Positions 53,955 to 62,751 of a stretch of 64,000 nucleotides of DNA are shown here, piece after piece. The position numbers and the translations under genes were made by a program. The stretch is from TOLSYN sp963849065. Lineage in GTDB: Bacteria > Acidobacteriota > Terriglobia > Terriglobales > Acidobacteriaceae. The notes under the pieces are model-generated. The model searched no databases, was not told where the DNA came from, and saw nothing but the letters and a program-made list of their open reading frames with translations. The stretch spans positions 2,120,080 to 2,184,079 of the forward strand of contig CAWKFM010000005.1 in NCBI GenBank assembly GCA_963849065.1, in the 5' to 3' direction. Each line of letters opens with the position of its first letter. The stretch's first letter is position 1.

Positions 53955-54352
53955 CCTGTTGCGCGATAGTGCCACGCTCTTCACCGTGAAGTCCTGCGTC
54001 TCCAGCCAACTGGTCACCTGGCTCAGGTCTGCCTTCGTCAGTCCAAAGCGCGCTCCAAACTCCTCCTGCGTCAGCCACTGGTGATACTGAGCCGACTTCG
54101 GATTCTGCTGCGCCTCCACAAAAGCATCCAGCTCTGCCTTCTCGGCCACGCTGGGCATAGTGTTCCGCGTCATCGGCTCCAGCCGCACGCCTCACCCAGA
54201 TCGCTTGCCTGCCGTGTCAGCGGATGTACAGTTCCAGAGATTGTCACCACCGGCCCCGAGTTCAGCTCATGCGTGATCCGGTTGGCGCGCTGCGTGGTCT
54301 GGGAAACAAGTGTTACCGCCATTGCCAGGACCACGGCACACACGGCTGGCCG
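53955..54352 (-). pseudogene. Decayed 5' copy of the S53 protease gene
   Basis: About 395 nt align almost base for base with 41,040-41,441, which encode the signal peptide and first part of the pro-domain of the intact S53 protease. It reads VCAVVLAMAVTLVSQTTQ, then after a deletion of about 11 nt and a frame change VAEKAELDAFVEAQQNPKSA and FGARFGLTKADLSQVTSWLE. No catalytic domain follows. Homology stops abruptly at both ends, so this is a truncated duplicate. Confidence 0.88.
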
Positions 54353-54495
54353 GCCCGAAGCTCCACAGAAGATGAACACTCACCCGGAAGAGAGTGTGGT
54401 AAAGGGTCGGCGCTCAAGAGCTGCGGCTACCGCTGCGTAGACCTCGCTGAGAGCGGCTCTTGATATCTCTTGGGTGCTTCTCTTGTCTCACGATA

Positions 54496-54684
54496 CTAGC
54501 CGACGTCAACTTTACAGTGCAGGAATTGGTTGAGCCCAATTCGCCTGATGTAGAAGCTATCCTCACCAATGTGAACGGTGATGTTTCGATTAAAATCCAA
54601 CTGCCGCAGCCGAACTTGAGTATATTCCGGAAAATCCCGAAGAGCCCGTGGACGGGAATGCCAGTTAATTTGTTCTTGGAGCAT
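54496..54684 (-). CDS. Small hypothetical protein
   Basis: A 62-aa basic protein (MLQEQINWHSRPRALRDFPE, ending FLHCKVDVG). AGGAGG lies 6 nt before the ATG, the main reason for accepting it over the overlapping plus-strand frame. No family recognised. Confidence 0.45.
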   Translation of the reverse strand: MLQEQINWHSRPRALRDFPEYTQVRLRQLDFNRNITVHIGEDSFYIRRIGLNQFLHCKVDVG

Positions 54685-55059
54685 TAGATTCCTCCTGTGG
54701 CTGGAACATACCGCAAGCTATATTGCCGTGAACAGGGTGACTATGCCGGGGGGAGCCATGGTAGCACGAGTGAGGGGAGGCGTCCACGAATTGAGCAGGG
54801 TATCATCTCCGAATAGGCATCCTCGATTCGGAGATGCCGGACGGGAAGAAGCGCCGGAAGCTGCGCTAAGTCAGCATGCTGACCGCAGTCTCCCGCCACA
54901 GCGGGTCAATTTTAAGGCTGTGCGCGGAAATTTGGAATTTCAGAGCTTCTAGCCTTCCGAGCCAGGATAAAATCTGGACAATCGTTCCTTCCAGATTGAT
55001 ACTGAATCCAAATACTTTTCCAGCCGCCCATATAGACAACAGATGCGGACAAGGGGCAG
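54685..55059. other. Intergenic region upstream of the CxxC membrane protein
   Basis: 375 nt without a supported gene. Nothing recognisable beyond short inverted segments around TCGGAGATG (ATCTCCGA at about 54806 and TCGGAGAT at 54828), which could form a hairpin. Confidence 0.4.
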
Positions 55060-55845
55060 ATGAAAGTTACCATCCCTCCAGACGCGAAGACTAACTCCGC
55101 CCTCGACATGCAGCAATATCTCTACCGGGGATTTTCCGCTCTGCTGGCGAGTTTGTTTCTGCTGGTTTTGGCGCCTACGAATCTGTTCCTCCGGCACAAT
55201 TTGAGGCTGACTGGGACGAACCTGATGTTCGGCGTTGTCTTTCTGGCATTTAGTTTGCTGGCGCAATGGAGAGGCTTGTACTTTTTCCGTCTTTATTGCG
55301 TTGCTCATCTGATGCAGACGAACGTGCAGTGGTATCTGAGCGGTGGCTCACTGGGCAGACAGGAGATGGGCTTTTTCACTCTGGCCTCCTGTGCCATTCT
55401 CTTCCTTCGAGGAGCTACGCGACGCATATTTCTGATTGCCGTCATAATCAACGGCCTTGTGCTGTATGGCGTCGAGATGGTCGAGCCTGGTTGGAGTGTT
55501 GGGTATTCCTCTCCGATTCAGCGGTTGCAAGATCACGCGATCACCTTTGTGATCCTAGTGGTGGTTTGCGCGTGGGCGGTGAGATTCATTATGCGGGCCT
55601 ACGAAACGGAACACGAAGAACTCCGCAAAGCCCACTGGGAGTTGCAAAAAACGATGGGCGAACTTCGCGTTTTGCGTGGCTTCCTGAGCACCTGCGCGTG
55701 GTGCAAGAAAGTCCGCGAGGATACCGGAAATTGGGTTCCCATGGAAAGCTACATTCAGGCACACACACATGCTCTCTTCACCCACGGAGCCTGTCCTGAG
55801 TGTGCGAAACTACTGTCAGAGGAAGGTAACGCCCCGACCGTCTGA
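55060..55845 (+). CDS. Membrane sensor-like protein with C-terminal CxxC...CPEC motif
   Basis: A 261-aa protein with about six transmembrane helices (about 25-180), a MASE-like layout, then a short coiled coil (ETEHEELRKAHWELQKTMGE). A C-terminal motif follows: CAWCKKVREDTGNWVPMESY, then HTHALFTHGACPECAKLL. The same motif ends many PAS and receiver proteins and may bind metal or sense redox state; that is an inference. No kinase, cyclase or DNA-binding domain is present, so it may work with the nearby receiver proteins. Confidence 0.7.
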   Translation: MKVTIPPDAKTNSALDMQQYLYRGFSALLASLFLLVLAPTNLFLRHNLRLTGTNLMFGVVFLAFSLLAQWRGLYFFRLYCVAHLMQTNVQWYLSGGSLGRQEMGFFTLASCAILFLRGATRRIFLIAVIINGLVLYGVEMVEPGWSVGYSSPIQRLQDHAITFVILVVVCAWAVRFIMRAYETEHEELRKAHWELQKTMGELRVLRGFLSTCAWCKKVREDTGNWVPMESYIQAHTHALFTHGACPECAKLLSEEGNAPTV

Positions 55846-55980
55846 GCCGCTCTGCTCCAGCGTATTGTCAGCCTTGTAGCAGGAAGCTGCCAGAACACAT
55901 CGAGTAGGGATCGATGAGCTTGCACAATGACGGAGCCGATGGGGATGCCGCCTTCGCGGAGTCCCTACCAGGCGTTTCGG

Positions 55981-56559
55981 TTAGGCTGCCTTTGTTTCGG
56001 CGGGCTCTCTCAACTCTTTTAGCACCCTGCCCCACGCGATCACTTCGTCCGCCACAGCATGCACGGCCTTGTCATGATGCTCTTGAGGCTTGAAGGTCGT
56101 GAAGTTTTCAAAATCGGTATGTAACGAGAGCGTCACCTGCGCCCGCACGTCTGCAACCTTGATTTCGCCCATGACGAGCCTGAGGTTCTCCACTGCGCGT
56201 ACACCACCCGCACCGCCATAGCCGATAAATCCAGCGGCTTTGTTGTTCCATTCGCGGAAGAGGAAATCAATCGCATTCTTCAACGACGCCGAGGTGGAAT
56301 GGTTGTACTCGGGAGTGACAAAAATGAAGGCATCGAGCGAGTCGATTTTCACCGCCCACGCCTTTGTGTGCGCTTTACTGTACTGCCCCAATGAAGGCGG
56401 CACGGGCTCATCAAGAAGCGGCAGCTTGTAATCCTCAATGTCCACGACCTCGAACTCGGCGTCCTTGCGGCTTTTCAGGATGTCATGCGCCCACTTTGCC
56501 ACTGCTGCGGCCTTCCGTCCCGGCCGCGTGCTCCCTACGATGATTCCAACCCTCAGCAT
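55981..56559 (-). CDS. NADPH-dependent FMN reductase
   Basis: A 192-aa flavodoxin-fold reductase. The FMN-phosphate loop is GSTRPGRKAAAVAKW (about 9-23), and FVTPEYNHSTSASLKNAIDF (about 77-96) is the family signature. It probably reduces flavin, quinones or azo compounds with NAD(P)H. The length is normal. It stands alone. Confidence 0.88.
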   Translation of the reverse strand: MLRVGIIVGSTRPGRKAAAVAKWAHDILKSRKDAEFEVVDIEDYKLPLLDEPVPPSLGQYSKAHTKAWAVKIDSLDAFIFVTPEYNHSTSASLKNAIDFLFREWNNKAAGFIGYGGAGGVRAVENLRLVMGEIKVADVRAQVTLSLHTDFENFTTFKPQEHHDKAVHAVADEVIAWGRVLKELREPAETKAA

Positions 56560-57087
56560 CTCGGCCTCTCCTTCCCAATGCTCACCCCAATCAACAGACT
56601 GACTCGTCTCATAGATGCATGCCCGTGCTCCCGGTTGCAGGTTGTTTTCGCTCTACCTGCTCCGCGTGCAGCGGGAGACGCGGTGGTTATGCCCCTGCCG
56701 ATGATCTTGCCTCCATGCACGAGAATCGATTAGGATTCCGCCCTCGCGCAGCACTTGCCGGGCTTCCGAGATGGCTGCCTCCCTACCTGCATCGGTATTC
56801 TCATCTGACATCTCCTCCCATCTTGATGAGTACACGGCGTAGACGCTATGCGCATTGACGAGCCAACGTCTCTATCGTTTCGCCGCTTCCCTCGCAAATG
56901 GCCGGCTTCATTCGCTCCCGCGCAATTCCGATCGCCGGAACAGGTAGAGCTGACCACCCGGTAGACCCAGTTCAGCTACGGCCTGATTCCGCGATAGCTG
57001 ATACGAATGCTTCTCGCATTGAATTCCCTGGGGCCGGGGCGGGGGTAAGTATGGTTCAAACTGAAACTGGCGATCCCCCCGCCACTG
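56560..57087. other. Region without a supported gene
   Basis: 528 nt. A minus-strand frame at 56653-56835 (REAAISEARQVLREGGILID) looks faintly protein-like but has no recognisable family or clear ribosome site; it may be a remnant. Nothing else is visible. Confidence 0.4.
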
Positions 57088-58317
57088 CTATGCGGCAGCC
57101 ATTGGAATCACCTCACCGAATGGAGCCAGATGATCCTTGGTGGCCGCCCATAGGACTGGGTGGTTTGGTGCGGCATCTGGGAAGGAGCCCTCAAGGTCGG
57201 TAAAGACCACGAGCGCCTGCGGCTGGATGCACTGCTCCTCAATATATTCGAAGCAAGGACAGAAGCTGGTCCCGCCGCCGCCCACTGGTTCGAGCGTAAT
57301 CGGCTCGCCTTGTTCAAAGACAGCGGCATTATGGACACGGGTGTCGAAATAGAGGACATGCACACGCTGGGGCCTTCGCTCCGAGATGATAGAGTTCAGT
57401 TCATCCTGGAAAAGCCCAAGCTGGCGACGGTTGATCGAGCCGGAGCAATCCACGCCGACCACAATCTCACCTACGCCATCCTTGCGAATGCTTGGCAGGT
57501 ATAGGCCTGCGTCGATGTGGCGCCGGTTGGGAGACGACCAGGAGTAGTCCTCGGGAAACGCAGCGGCGAACGAATTCCGGAGCGCAGCCCTCCAGTCCAC
57601 GGTGGCACGATCCGCCGCTTCCATGGCTCGGCGCACTCCGCCCGGAGCTTTGCCAGCCATACGAGCGACAACTTCTGCCTGTTCAACAGCCCCAGTCCAG
57701 CTCATCCGTTGCTTCTCGATCTGGTCACTGGTGGCCGGCGCGCCTTCCTTGTCGGGATTGGGCGCATCAATCACCTGGCCAAACCCGCCGTCTGTCACTG
57801 GAGCTTTGGGCGCAGCAGTTCCCTTCTCGTCTCCCTGGCCCGAAGGATCTCCGGACCCGGAATCCGTGGAACCGCCGCCATTGCCGCCGGCAGAGTCGCC
57901 GTCTTTGTCCTCGGCGATCAGGTTGTATATCCGCTCCGCGCTCAGGTTTCGAAATGCCGGATCATAGAGCGCCCCGGCAGGGAGAGCGAGGTTTGCATCC
58001 CGAATGAGCGGGTTGATGGCGAAGTCGCACGCAATATTCCAGCGTTTCGGCGAGCGAGTCCCCCGCCGGGTGTGGTGTTGCAGTGCCGGGTGCATGACCT
58101 CGTGCGCCAGACAGCCAAGAAGTTCAGGCGGCGTGAGCTTCGCAACAAATTCAGGGTTATAGAACAAGGAAACGCCATCGGTCGCCATGGTGTCGATCGA
58201 TGGTGTCTCCACGTCCTTGAGCCGCAGAATCAGGACTCCGAAGAATGGGAAATCGAGCAGCAATTTCGTTCGGCCCTGCTTGAGCCGGACGGCCGGGGAG
58301 AGTGTCACAACAGGCAT
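57088..58317 (-). CDS. vWA-domain protein with putative metallopeptidase domain
   Basis: A 409-aa protein. The N-terminal part carries HEVMH (HExxH, about 72-76) and the WNIACDFAINPLI segment of the putative metallopeptidase domain. An acidic Gly/Ser-rich linker follows, then a vWA-like domain with VDCSGSI, a MIDAS-type DxSxS. Such proteins usually work with an adjacent MoxR-type AAA+ ATPase, which is missing upstream. The first five codons fall inside the putative transposon left end (58,303 onward), so the native 5' end was replaced on insertion. Still a long intact frame, but its native promoter is probably lost. Confidence 0.8.
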   Translation of the reverse strand: MPVVTLSPAVRLKQGRTKLLLDFPFFGVLILRLKDVETPSIDTMATDGVSLFYNPEFVAKLTPPELLGCLAHEVMHPALQHHTRRGTRSPKRWNIACDFAINPLIRDANLALPAGALYDPAFRNLSAERIYNLIAEDKDGDSAGGNGGGSTDSGSGDPSGQGDEKGTAAPKAPVTDGGFGQVIDAPNPDKEGAPATSDQIEKQRMSWTGAVEQAEVVARMAGKAPGGVRRAMEAADRATVDWRAALRNSFAAAFPEDYSWSSPNRRHIDAGLYLPSIRKDGVGEIVVGVDCSGSINRRQLGLFQDELNSIISERRPQRVHVLYFDTRVHNAAVFEQGEPITLEPVGGGGTSFCPCFEYIEEQCIQPQALVVFTDLEGSFPDAAPNHPVLWAATKDHLAPFGEVIPMAAA

Positions 58318-58326
58318 AAATTGGCC
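58311..58326 (+). promoter_or_regulatory. Putative TnsB-binding site 1
   Basis: CAGGCATAAATTGGCC, first of four copies of CA(G/A)(G/C)(C/G)ATAA(N)(T/G)TGGCC at the left end of the Tn7-like element, starting 8 bp from the TGT terminus. Confidence 0.75.
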
Positions 58327-58333
58327 ACCTCTA

Positions 58334-58349
58334 CAACCATAAGTTGGCC
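58334..58349 (+). promoter_or_regulatory. Putative TnsB-binding site 2
   Basis: CAACCATAAGTTGGCC, same orientation as site 1 and starting 23 bp after it. Confidence 0.75.
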
Positions 58350-58397
58350 GAAAATGGTGCGCTTCAACGACGGCATTCCACCAAGCCAGGGACTGTC

Positions 58398-58413
58398 CAA
58401 GGATAAAGTGGCC
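58398..58413 (+). promoter_or_regulatory. Putative TnsB-binding site 3
   Basis: CAAGGATAAAGTGGCC, 64 bp after site 2, same orientation. Confidence 0.7.
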
Positions 58414-58428
58414 GGGAGTTCTGCTTTA

Positions 58429-58444
58429 CAGGCATAACTTGGCC
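58429..58444 (+). promoter_or_regulatory. Putative TnsB-binding site 4
   Basis: CAGGCATAACTTGGCC, 31 bp after site 3; it differs from site 1 at one position only. The spaced, non-overlapping layout matches a Tn7 left end rather than a right end. Confidence 0.75.
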
Positions 58445-58516
58445 ATGGGTGCTGTCTCACTCTTTGCAATGTGCTTACCATATTGATTCCTATTCGGATT
58501 GTGATTTCTGATTTCT

Positions 58517-58546
58517 ATGCATGTACGTTACTGTACGTACATGCAT
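58517..58546. promoter_or_regulatory. Perfect 12-bp inverted repeat, candidate operator
   Basis: ATGCATGTACGT and ACGTACATGCAT are exact reverse complements around TACTGT. The palindrome covers both possible ATG codons of the DUF6788-like gene. It may bind a dimeric regulator or form a hairpin that hides the start codon, controlling the transposition operon. Confidence 0.65.
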
Positions 58547-58879
58547 TCCCTTGAAAGCCCCGCCGAAGTCCATCGTTGGTTCCAAACTGCTGTTCAGCGA
58601 GTTTGGCCGATTGCAGAGGGTTCACTTTCGCTTAGAAAAAGCCGGTGCATTCGTAAAAACTGTTCGGCTTGCTCTTCTGGAAAGGGCCACGTCAGCTATG
58701 TGCTCTGCGGGCGCCGAGGAGCCGAGCGGTTCTCGATTTACGTGCCTGATGACCTGGCGCCGGCGGTTCAGCAGGCCATCGAGAATGGCCGTCATCTTCA
58801 AGAACTGATGAACGAAGCTGGAGTGCGGTTTGTGCATGCGCTGAAAAACCAGCGCAAGAACGAGAAAAGAACTGAATGA
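58517..58879 (+). CDS. DUF6788-like protein within the Tn7-like element
   Basis: A 120-aa protein. The middle has LSLRKSRCIRKNCSACSSGKGHVSY, where the paired Cys and following Tyr/Val-rich strand recall DUF6788, a family frequent beside transposases. The C-terminal half (YVPDDLAPAVQQAIENGRHL) is helical. DNA binding or regulation is inferred. Either ATG (58517 or 58541) may be used; neither has a good ribosome site, and both lie in the palindrome. tnsAB begins 21 nt after its stop. Confidence 0.6.
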   Translation: MHVRYCTYMHSLESPAEVHRWFQTAVQRVWPIAEGSLSLRKSRCIRKNCSACSSGKGHVSYVLCGRRGAERFSIYVPDDLAPAVQQAIENGRHLQELMNEAGVRFVHALKNQRKNEKRTE

Positions 58880-58900
58880 CGTCACGTCAGGGGAGGATTC

Positions 58901-61594
58901 ATGCTCGGAAACGAAGAGCTGTTAGCTTGGTTCCAGCGAGTACGACTGCCGGAATGCGGCCGCTCGATAGTCCACCAGGTTCGTTCCTCTGATCCGGCGC
59001 GGCGTGTGGGTGGAGGTCATCAGAACGTAAGTGGCCGCTATCCTAGCAAGAAGATGGGAGTCACCATCCAGTTTGAGAGCCACCGTGTCGAGTTGGCACG
59101 TATTTACGAATTAGAACACGATCCCGGTGTGCTTGAGTACTGGGACCAACCTCCCTCGTTCAAACTGGAGTACAAGAGCGCAAGCGGAAAGCGGGTCGTG
59201 GCTTTCCACACCCCGGACTATTTTGTCATCCGCACCGAAAGCGCGGGATGGGAAGAATGCAAAACTGAAGAAGAGCTTGTGCGCTGGGTTCAAAAGAGTC
59301 CGCATCGATACTCTCGACACGACGATATTTGGTGCTGCCACCCTGGAGAGGAGTATGCACGGGAATTCGGTCTTACTTACTGCGTCCGCTCGTCGCGGGA
59401 TATTGATTGGGTGTACCAGCGCAACATTCAGTTCCTGGAGGACTATCTACGTGATGACCGCACATCTGTATTGCCTGCCACCAGGAATCTGCTGATTGCC
59501 CATGTCTCGGCTCGCCCTGGCGTTTCACTCCAAGAATTGCTCGCAATCGCCGACGGTGGTGCAACCTGCGACGATGTTCATTTGTTGATTGCGCTGGGTG
59601 AGTTGTACGTGGACCTCCACGATTCCCCGCTTGCGCAGCCAGCTACCGTTCCCGTGTTTGCCAGTCCACACGATGCCGCACATTATCATCAGAACCGGAT
59701 GGTTCTGCAGAAGTCATTGAGTGGCCCGTCCATTAGTCAGCCGAGGCCAGGCAGCAGTGTAAATTGGGATGGCCGGCGATGGGACATCCTCAATACCGGA
59801 CAAACCAAAATCGCGCTGCGCCGTACCGACGACAACTCCGTGACGCAGCTTCCCGTAGCAGTGTTTCAGTCACTGATAAGGGAAGGCCAACTCACGGTCA
59901 CCTCCCCGCAGCCACAAGGCAGCAACGCAGAAGTCATGCAACGTCTTTCGCGGGCCAGCGAGGAAGATCTGCGCGAAGGGAACTATCGCCACGAGATTGT
60001 GCGTTGCCTGTTGGACGGCACAGCACCGACCTCCCCGATTCCTGTTCCATTGCGTACGAGCCGTCGCTGGCTTGCGATGTACAAGAACGCTGAGGCGCTG
60101 TACGGTGGTGGTTATCTTGGGCTGCTTCCTCAAGGCTATCGGAGAGGCAATCGCATATGTAAATTGCCAGCAGCAACCAAACAACTCATGGCGACCGTAA
60201 TTCATCAGGACTATGAAACGCACAGACAGAAGAGCATTTACGCATCATGGAGCGCTCTTCAATGTGCGTGCAAGGACCAGGGACTGATCACACCCAGTTA
60301 CGAAACTTTTCGGCAGGCTGTGCATGCAAGCGCCGGCCATTCTCAAACCATGAAGCGGATGGGACCTCGAGCCGCGTATCAACGTGAATCATTTTACTGG
60401 GAACTGGAGCTAAAGACGCCTCGTCATGGGGACCGCCCCTTTGAGATCGCGCATCTTGATCACACTGAACTGGATATCGAATTGATCTGTTCAACGACCG
60501 GCCGCAATCTTGGGCGACCCTGGTTCTCGTTGCTCACCGATGCGTTCTCACGGCGCGTATTGGCAATTTCGTTATCGTTCGATCCGCCCAGTTATCGCTC
60601 ATGTATGATGATCATCCGCGAGTGCGTGGCTCGCCACAATCGCCTCCCGCAAATCTTCGTAGTCGATGGCGGAGCGGAATTCGGCAGTATCTATTTCGAA
60701 TCTGTATTAGCCAGATACGAATGCATCAAGAAGACTCGGCCACCCGCCAAGGCACGCTTCGGTTCGGTGGTCGAGCGCCTGTTTGGAACGTGCAACTCTC
60801 AGTTCGTTCACAATCTTCGTGGCAATACCCAGATCATGCGCCAGGTGCGACAGGTCACGACTAGCGTCAACCCGAAGCACGAAGCAATATGGACACTGGC
60901 CGATTTACATGATCACCTGACCTGCTATCTGTATGAGGTGTATGACTCCCTGGAGCATCCTGCTCTGGGCCAAAGTCCCGGCGACGCTTATGAGGCTGGA
61001 ATGGCGAATGCCGGACAGAGGCCCTGGCGTCGCATCGACAATGACCGCGAGTTTTTCATCATGACCCTTCCGACCACATCTATAGGTACCGCCCAGGTAC
61101 TGCCAGGACGGGGCGTGAAAATCCACTGCATCTATTACTGGTCTGATCTATTTCACGATCCGGAAGTCGAAAGAAAGCAGGTGCCCGTCCGCTATGACCC
61201 CATCGATGCGGGCGTGGCCTTCGCCTTTGTAAAAGGCCAATGGGTGCAGTGCCATTCGGAGCACTACGCCATCCTTCATGGTCACTCGGAGCGAGAACTG
61301 ATGTTGGCAACGCAAGAACTCCGGAAACAACAACGCCAGCATGCGCAGCAGCGCGGCCTTTCAGCAAAAAAGATTGGGGACTTCTTGCAATCGGTTGAGG
61401 CGCAGGAAATGCTGCTCACCCAACGACTCCACGACCGCCAGCCCGGAGCGACACGGCATGAATCGCCACAGGTGACAGTCCAGCAATTGCCCATCGACGA
61501 CCAAACGCCTTCACGGCCATTTGGGGTTGCCGTTCCTTCACAAATCGATGCTCTGGAACCTACTGAGAAATATGAAACGTACGGAGCGTTTTAG
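58901..61594 (+). CDS. tnsAB: TnsA-TnsB fusion transposase
   Basis: An 897-aa single polypeptide joining two Tn7 functions. The N-terminal 130 residues are a TnsA-type PD-(D/E)XK endonuclease: E64 in FESHRVELAR, D106 in TPDYF and E119-x-K121 in EECK; it would cut 5' ends. A TnsA C-terminal-like helical part follows. The TnsB part is an RNase-H-fold DDE transposase with D520 in AHLDHTELD, D589 in FVVDGGAEFG and E625 in SVVERLFGT, which joins 3' ends. A C-terminal tail (about 800-897) probably contacts TnsC. Start ATG with GGGAGG 4-5 nt upstream; no sign of frameshift. Confidence 0.93.
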   Translation: MLGNEELLAWFQRVRLPECGRSIVHQVRSSDPARRVGGGHQNVSGRYPSKKMGVTIQFESHRVELARIYELEHDPGVLEYWDQPPSFKLEYKSASGKRVVAFHTPDYFVIRTESAGWEECKTEEELVRWVQKSPHRYSRHDDIWCCHPGEEYAREFGLTYCVRSSRDIDWVYQRNIQFLEDYLRDDRTSVLPATRNLLIAHVSARPGVSLQELLAIADGGATCDDVHLLIALGELYVDLHDSPLAQPATVPVFASPHDAAHYHQNRMVLQKSLSGPSISQPRPGSSVNWDGRRWDILNTGQTKIALRRTDDNSVTQLPVAVFQSLIREGQLTVTSPQPQGSNAEVMQRLSRASEEDLREGNYRHEIVRCLLDGTAPTSPIPVPLRTSRRWLAMYKNAEALYGGGYLGLLPQGYRRGNRICKLPAATKQLMATVIHQDYETHRQKSIYASWSALQCACKDQGLITPSYETFRQAVHASAGHSQTMKRMGPRAAYQRESFYWELELKTPRHGDRPFEIAHLDHTELDIELICSTTGRNLGRPWFSLLTDAFSRRVLAISLSFDPPSYRSCMMIIRECVARHNRLPQIFVVDGGAEFGSIYFESVLARYECIKKTRPPAKARFGSVVERLFGTCNSQFVHNLRGNTQIMRQVRQVTTSVNPKHEAIWTLADLHDHLTCYLYEVYDSLEHPALGQSPGDAYEAGMANAGQRPWRRIDNDREFFIMTLPTTSIGTAQVLPGRGVKIHCIYYWSDLFHDPEVERKQVPVRYDPIDAGVAFAFVKGQWVQCHSEHYAILHGHSERELMLATQELRKQQRQHAQQRGLSAKKIGDFLQSVEAQEMLLTQRLHDRQPGATRHESPQVTVQQLPIDDQTPSRPFGVAVPSQIDALEPTEKYETYGAF

Positions 61595-61596
61595 CC

Positions 61597-62751
61597 ATGA
61601 CACTCAGGCTCACCCCGCAACAGATAGCTGACCGTGTCCAAGAATTTCGTCTCCTCACCGTGGCTCACCCACTGCTCTTGGCCACGAAGGATCTGCTGAT
61701 GGCGGCAATCAACGAGGCACCCGCCGGTTCGATTGTGATGGTCTTTGGGCCAACCGGCGTGGGCAAGACGACTCTGCGATTGAAAGTTCAGCAAATGCTT
61801 TCCGATCAAACTGGTCCTTCCATGGAGAACGATCCCAGCCGCCTCCCATTTGTTGCCGTTGAGGCGGCGGCACCTGATAACGGAAACTTCAGTTGGAGAG
61901 ATCACTATCGCCGCACATTGATTGAGCTGAATGAACCGATGCTCGATTGTAAGCTCAAACCGAAATGGATCCACTTCGCGCACGATTCTCAGGGGCAGCA
62001 ACTTGTTCGACCTGACGCAACTGCTGATGAATTACGTCACGCCCTCGAATCGGCAATCCTACATCGGCGGCCTGCAGCACTTCTGATTGACGAGGCACAA
62101 CACCTGACCAGAATGTCCTCTGGCCGGCGGTTGGCGGACCAACTCGAAGTGATCAAGTCTCTTGCCAATTGCACCCGCACCGTTCACGTGTTACTTGGCA
62201 CTTACGATCTGCTTGCTTTGCGTCATCTGAATGGCCAACTGGACCGAAGGACTGTCGACATACATTTCAGACGCTACAGCGCTCAGATCCCCGACGACGT
62301 TCGCATGTTTAAAAGTATCGTACTCACTTTTCAGAGCCAGCTTCCGGTTCCCGAACAACCTGACCTGCTGCCACTGTGGGATCTACTTTTTGAACGGTCC
62401 GTGGGATGCATCGGGATCTTAAAAGAGTGGCTGGATCGGGCATTGATCGCCGCTCTGAGAGAAGGTTCCACCACCCTAACCGTGCGCCACCTGGAGGCAA
62501 CCGCCCTTTCTGCTGCCCAGTGTGAAAAAATCGCGGTTGAAGCCCATGAAGGTGAAACACAGGCATTCTCGGCAGACCAGACCCGACCGCGCCTGCGTGA
62601 ACTGCTTGGTCTAGGAGGAAGCCCGGCTGCAGCAGCGGACGTCGGCGAGAAAACGCTTCACCGAAGAAAGCGGGTCGGCCAGCGCAGACCGAAGAGAGAC
62701 CCGATCGGCCAGCCAGCCACCTTGCCGAGGAGGGCTGGCCATAGTGTATGA
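61597..62751 (+). CDS. tnsC: TnsC/TniB-type transposition AAA+ ATPase
   Basis: A 384-aa ATPase linking target selection by TniQ/TnsD to the transposase. Walker A is GPTGVGKTTL (51-60) and Walker B ALLIDEAQHL (161-170). The region LLGTYDLLALRHLNGQLDRR corresponds to sensor 1 and the Arg-finger area. The C-terminal 50 residues are basic and probably disordered. It begins 2 nt after the tnsAB stop and overlaps the next gene by 8 nt, so the three are coupled. Confidence 0.92.
   Translation: MTLRLTPQQIADRVQEFRLLTVAHPLLLATKDLLMAAINEAPAGSIVMVFGPTGVGKTTLRLKVQQMLSDQTGPSMENDPSRLPFVAVEAAAPDNGNFSWRDHYRRTLIELNEPMLDCKLKPKWIHFAHDSQGQQLVRPDATADELRHALESAILHRRPAALLIDEAQHLTRMSSGRRLADQLEVIKSLANCTRTVHVLLGTYDLLALRHLNGQLDRRTVDIHFRRYSAQIPDDVRMFKSIVLTFQSQLPVPEQPDLLPLWDLLFERSVGCIGILKEWLDRALIAALREGSTTLTVRHLEATALSAAQCEKIAVEAHEGETQAFSADQTRPRLRELLGLGGSPAAAADVGEKTLHRRKRVGQRRPKRDPIGQPATLPRRAGHSV

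Noticed and set aside
54460..54687. 75-aa plus-strand frame opposite the small gene at 54,496-54,684
   Set aside because: The minus-strand frame has a strong AGGAGG at the right distance; this one has none.
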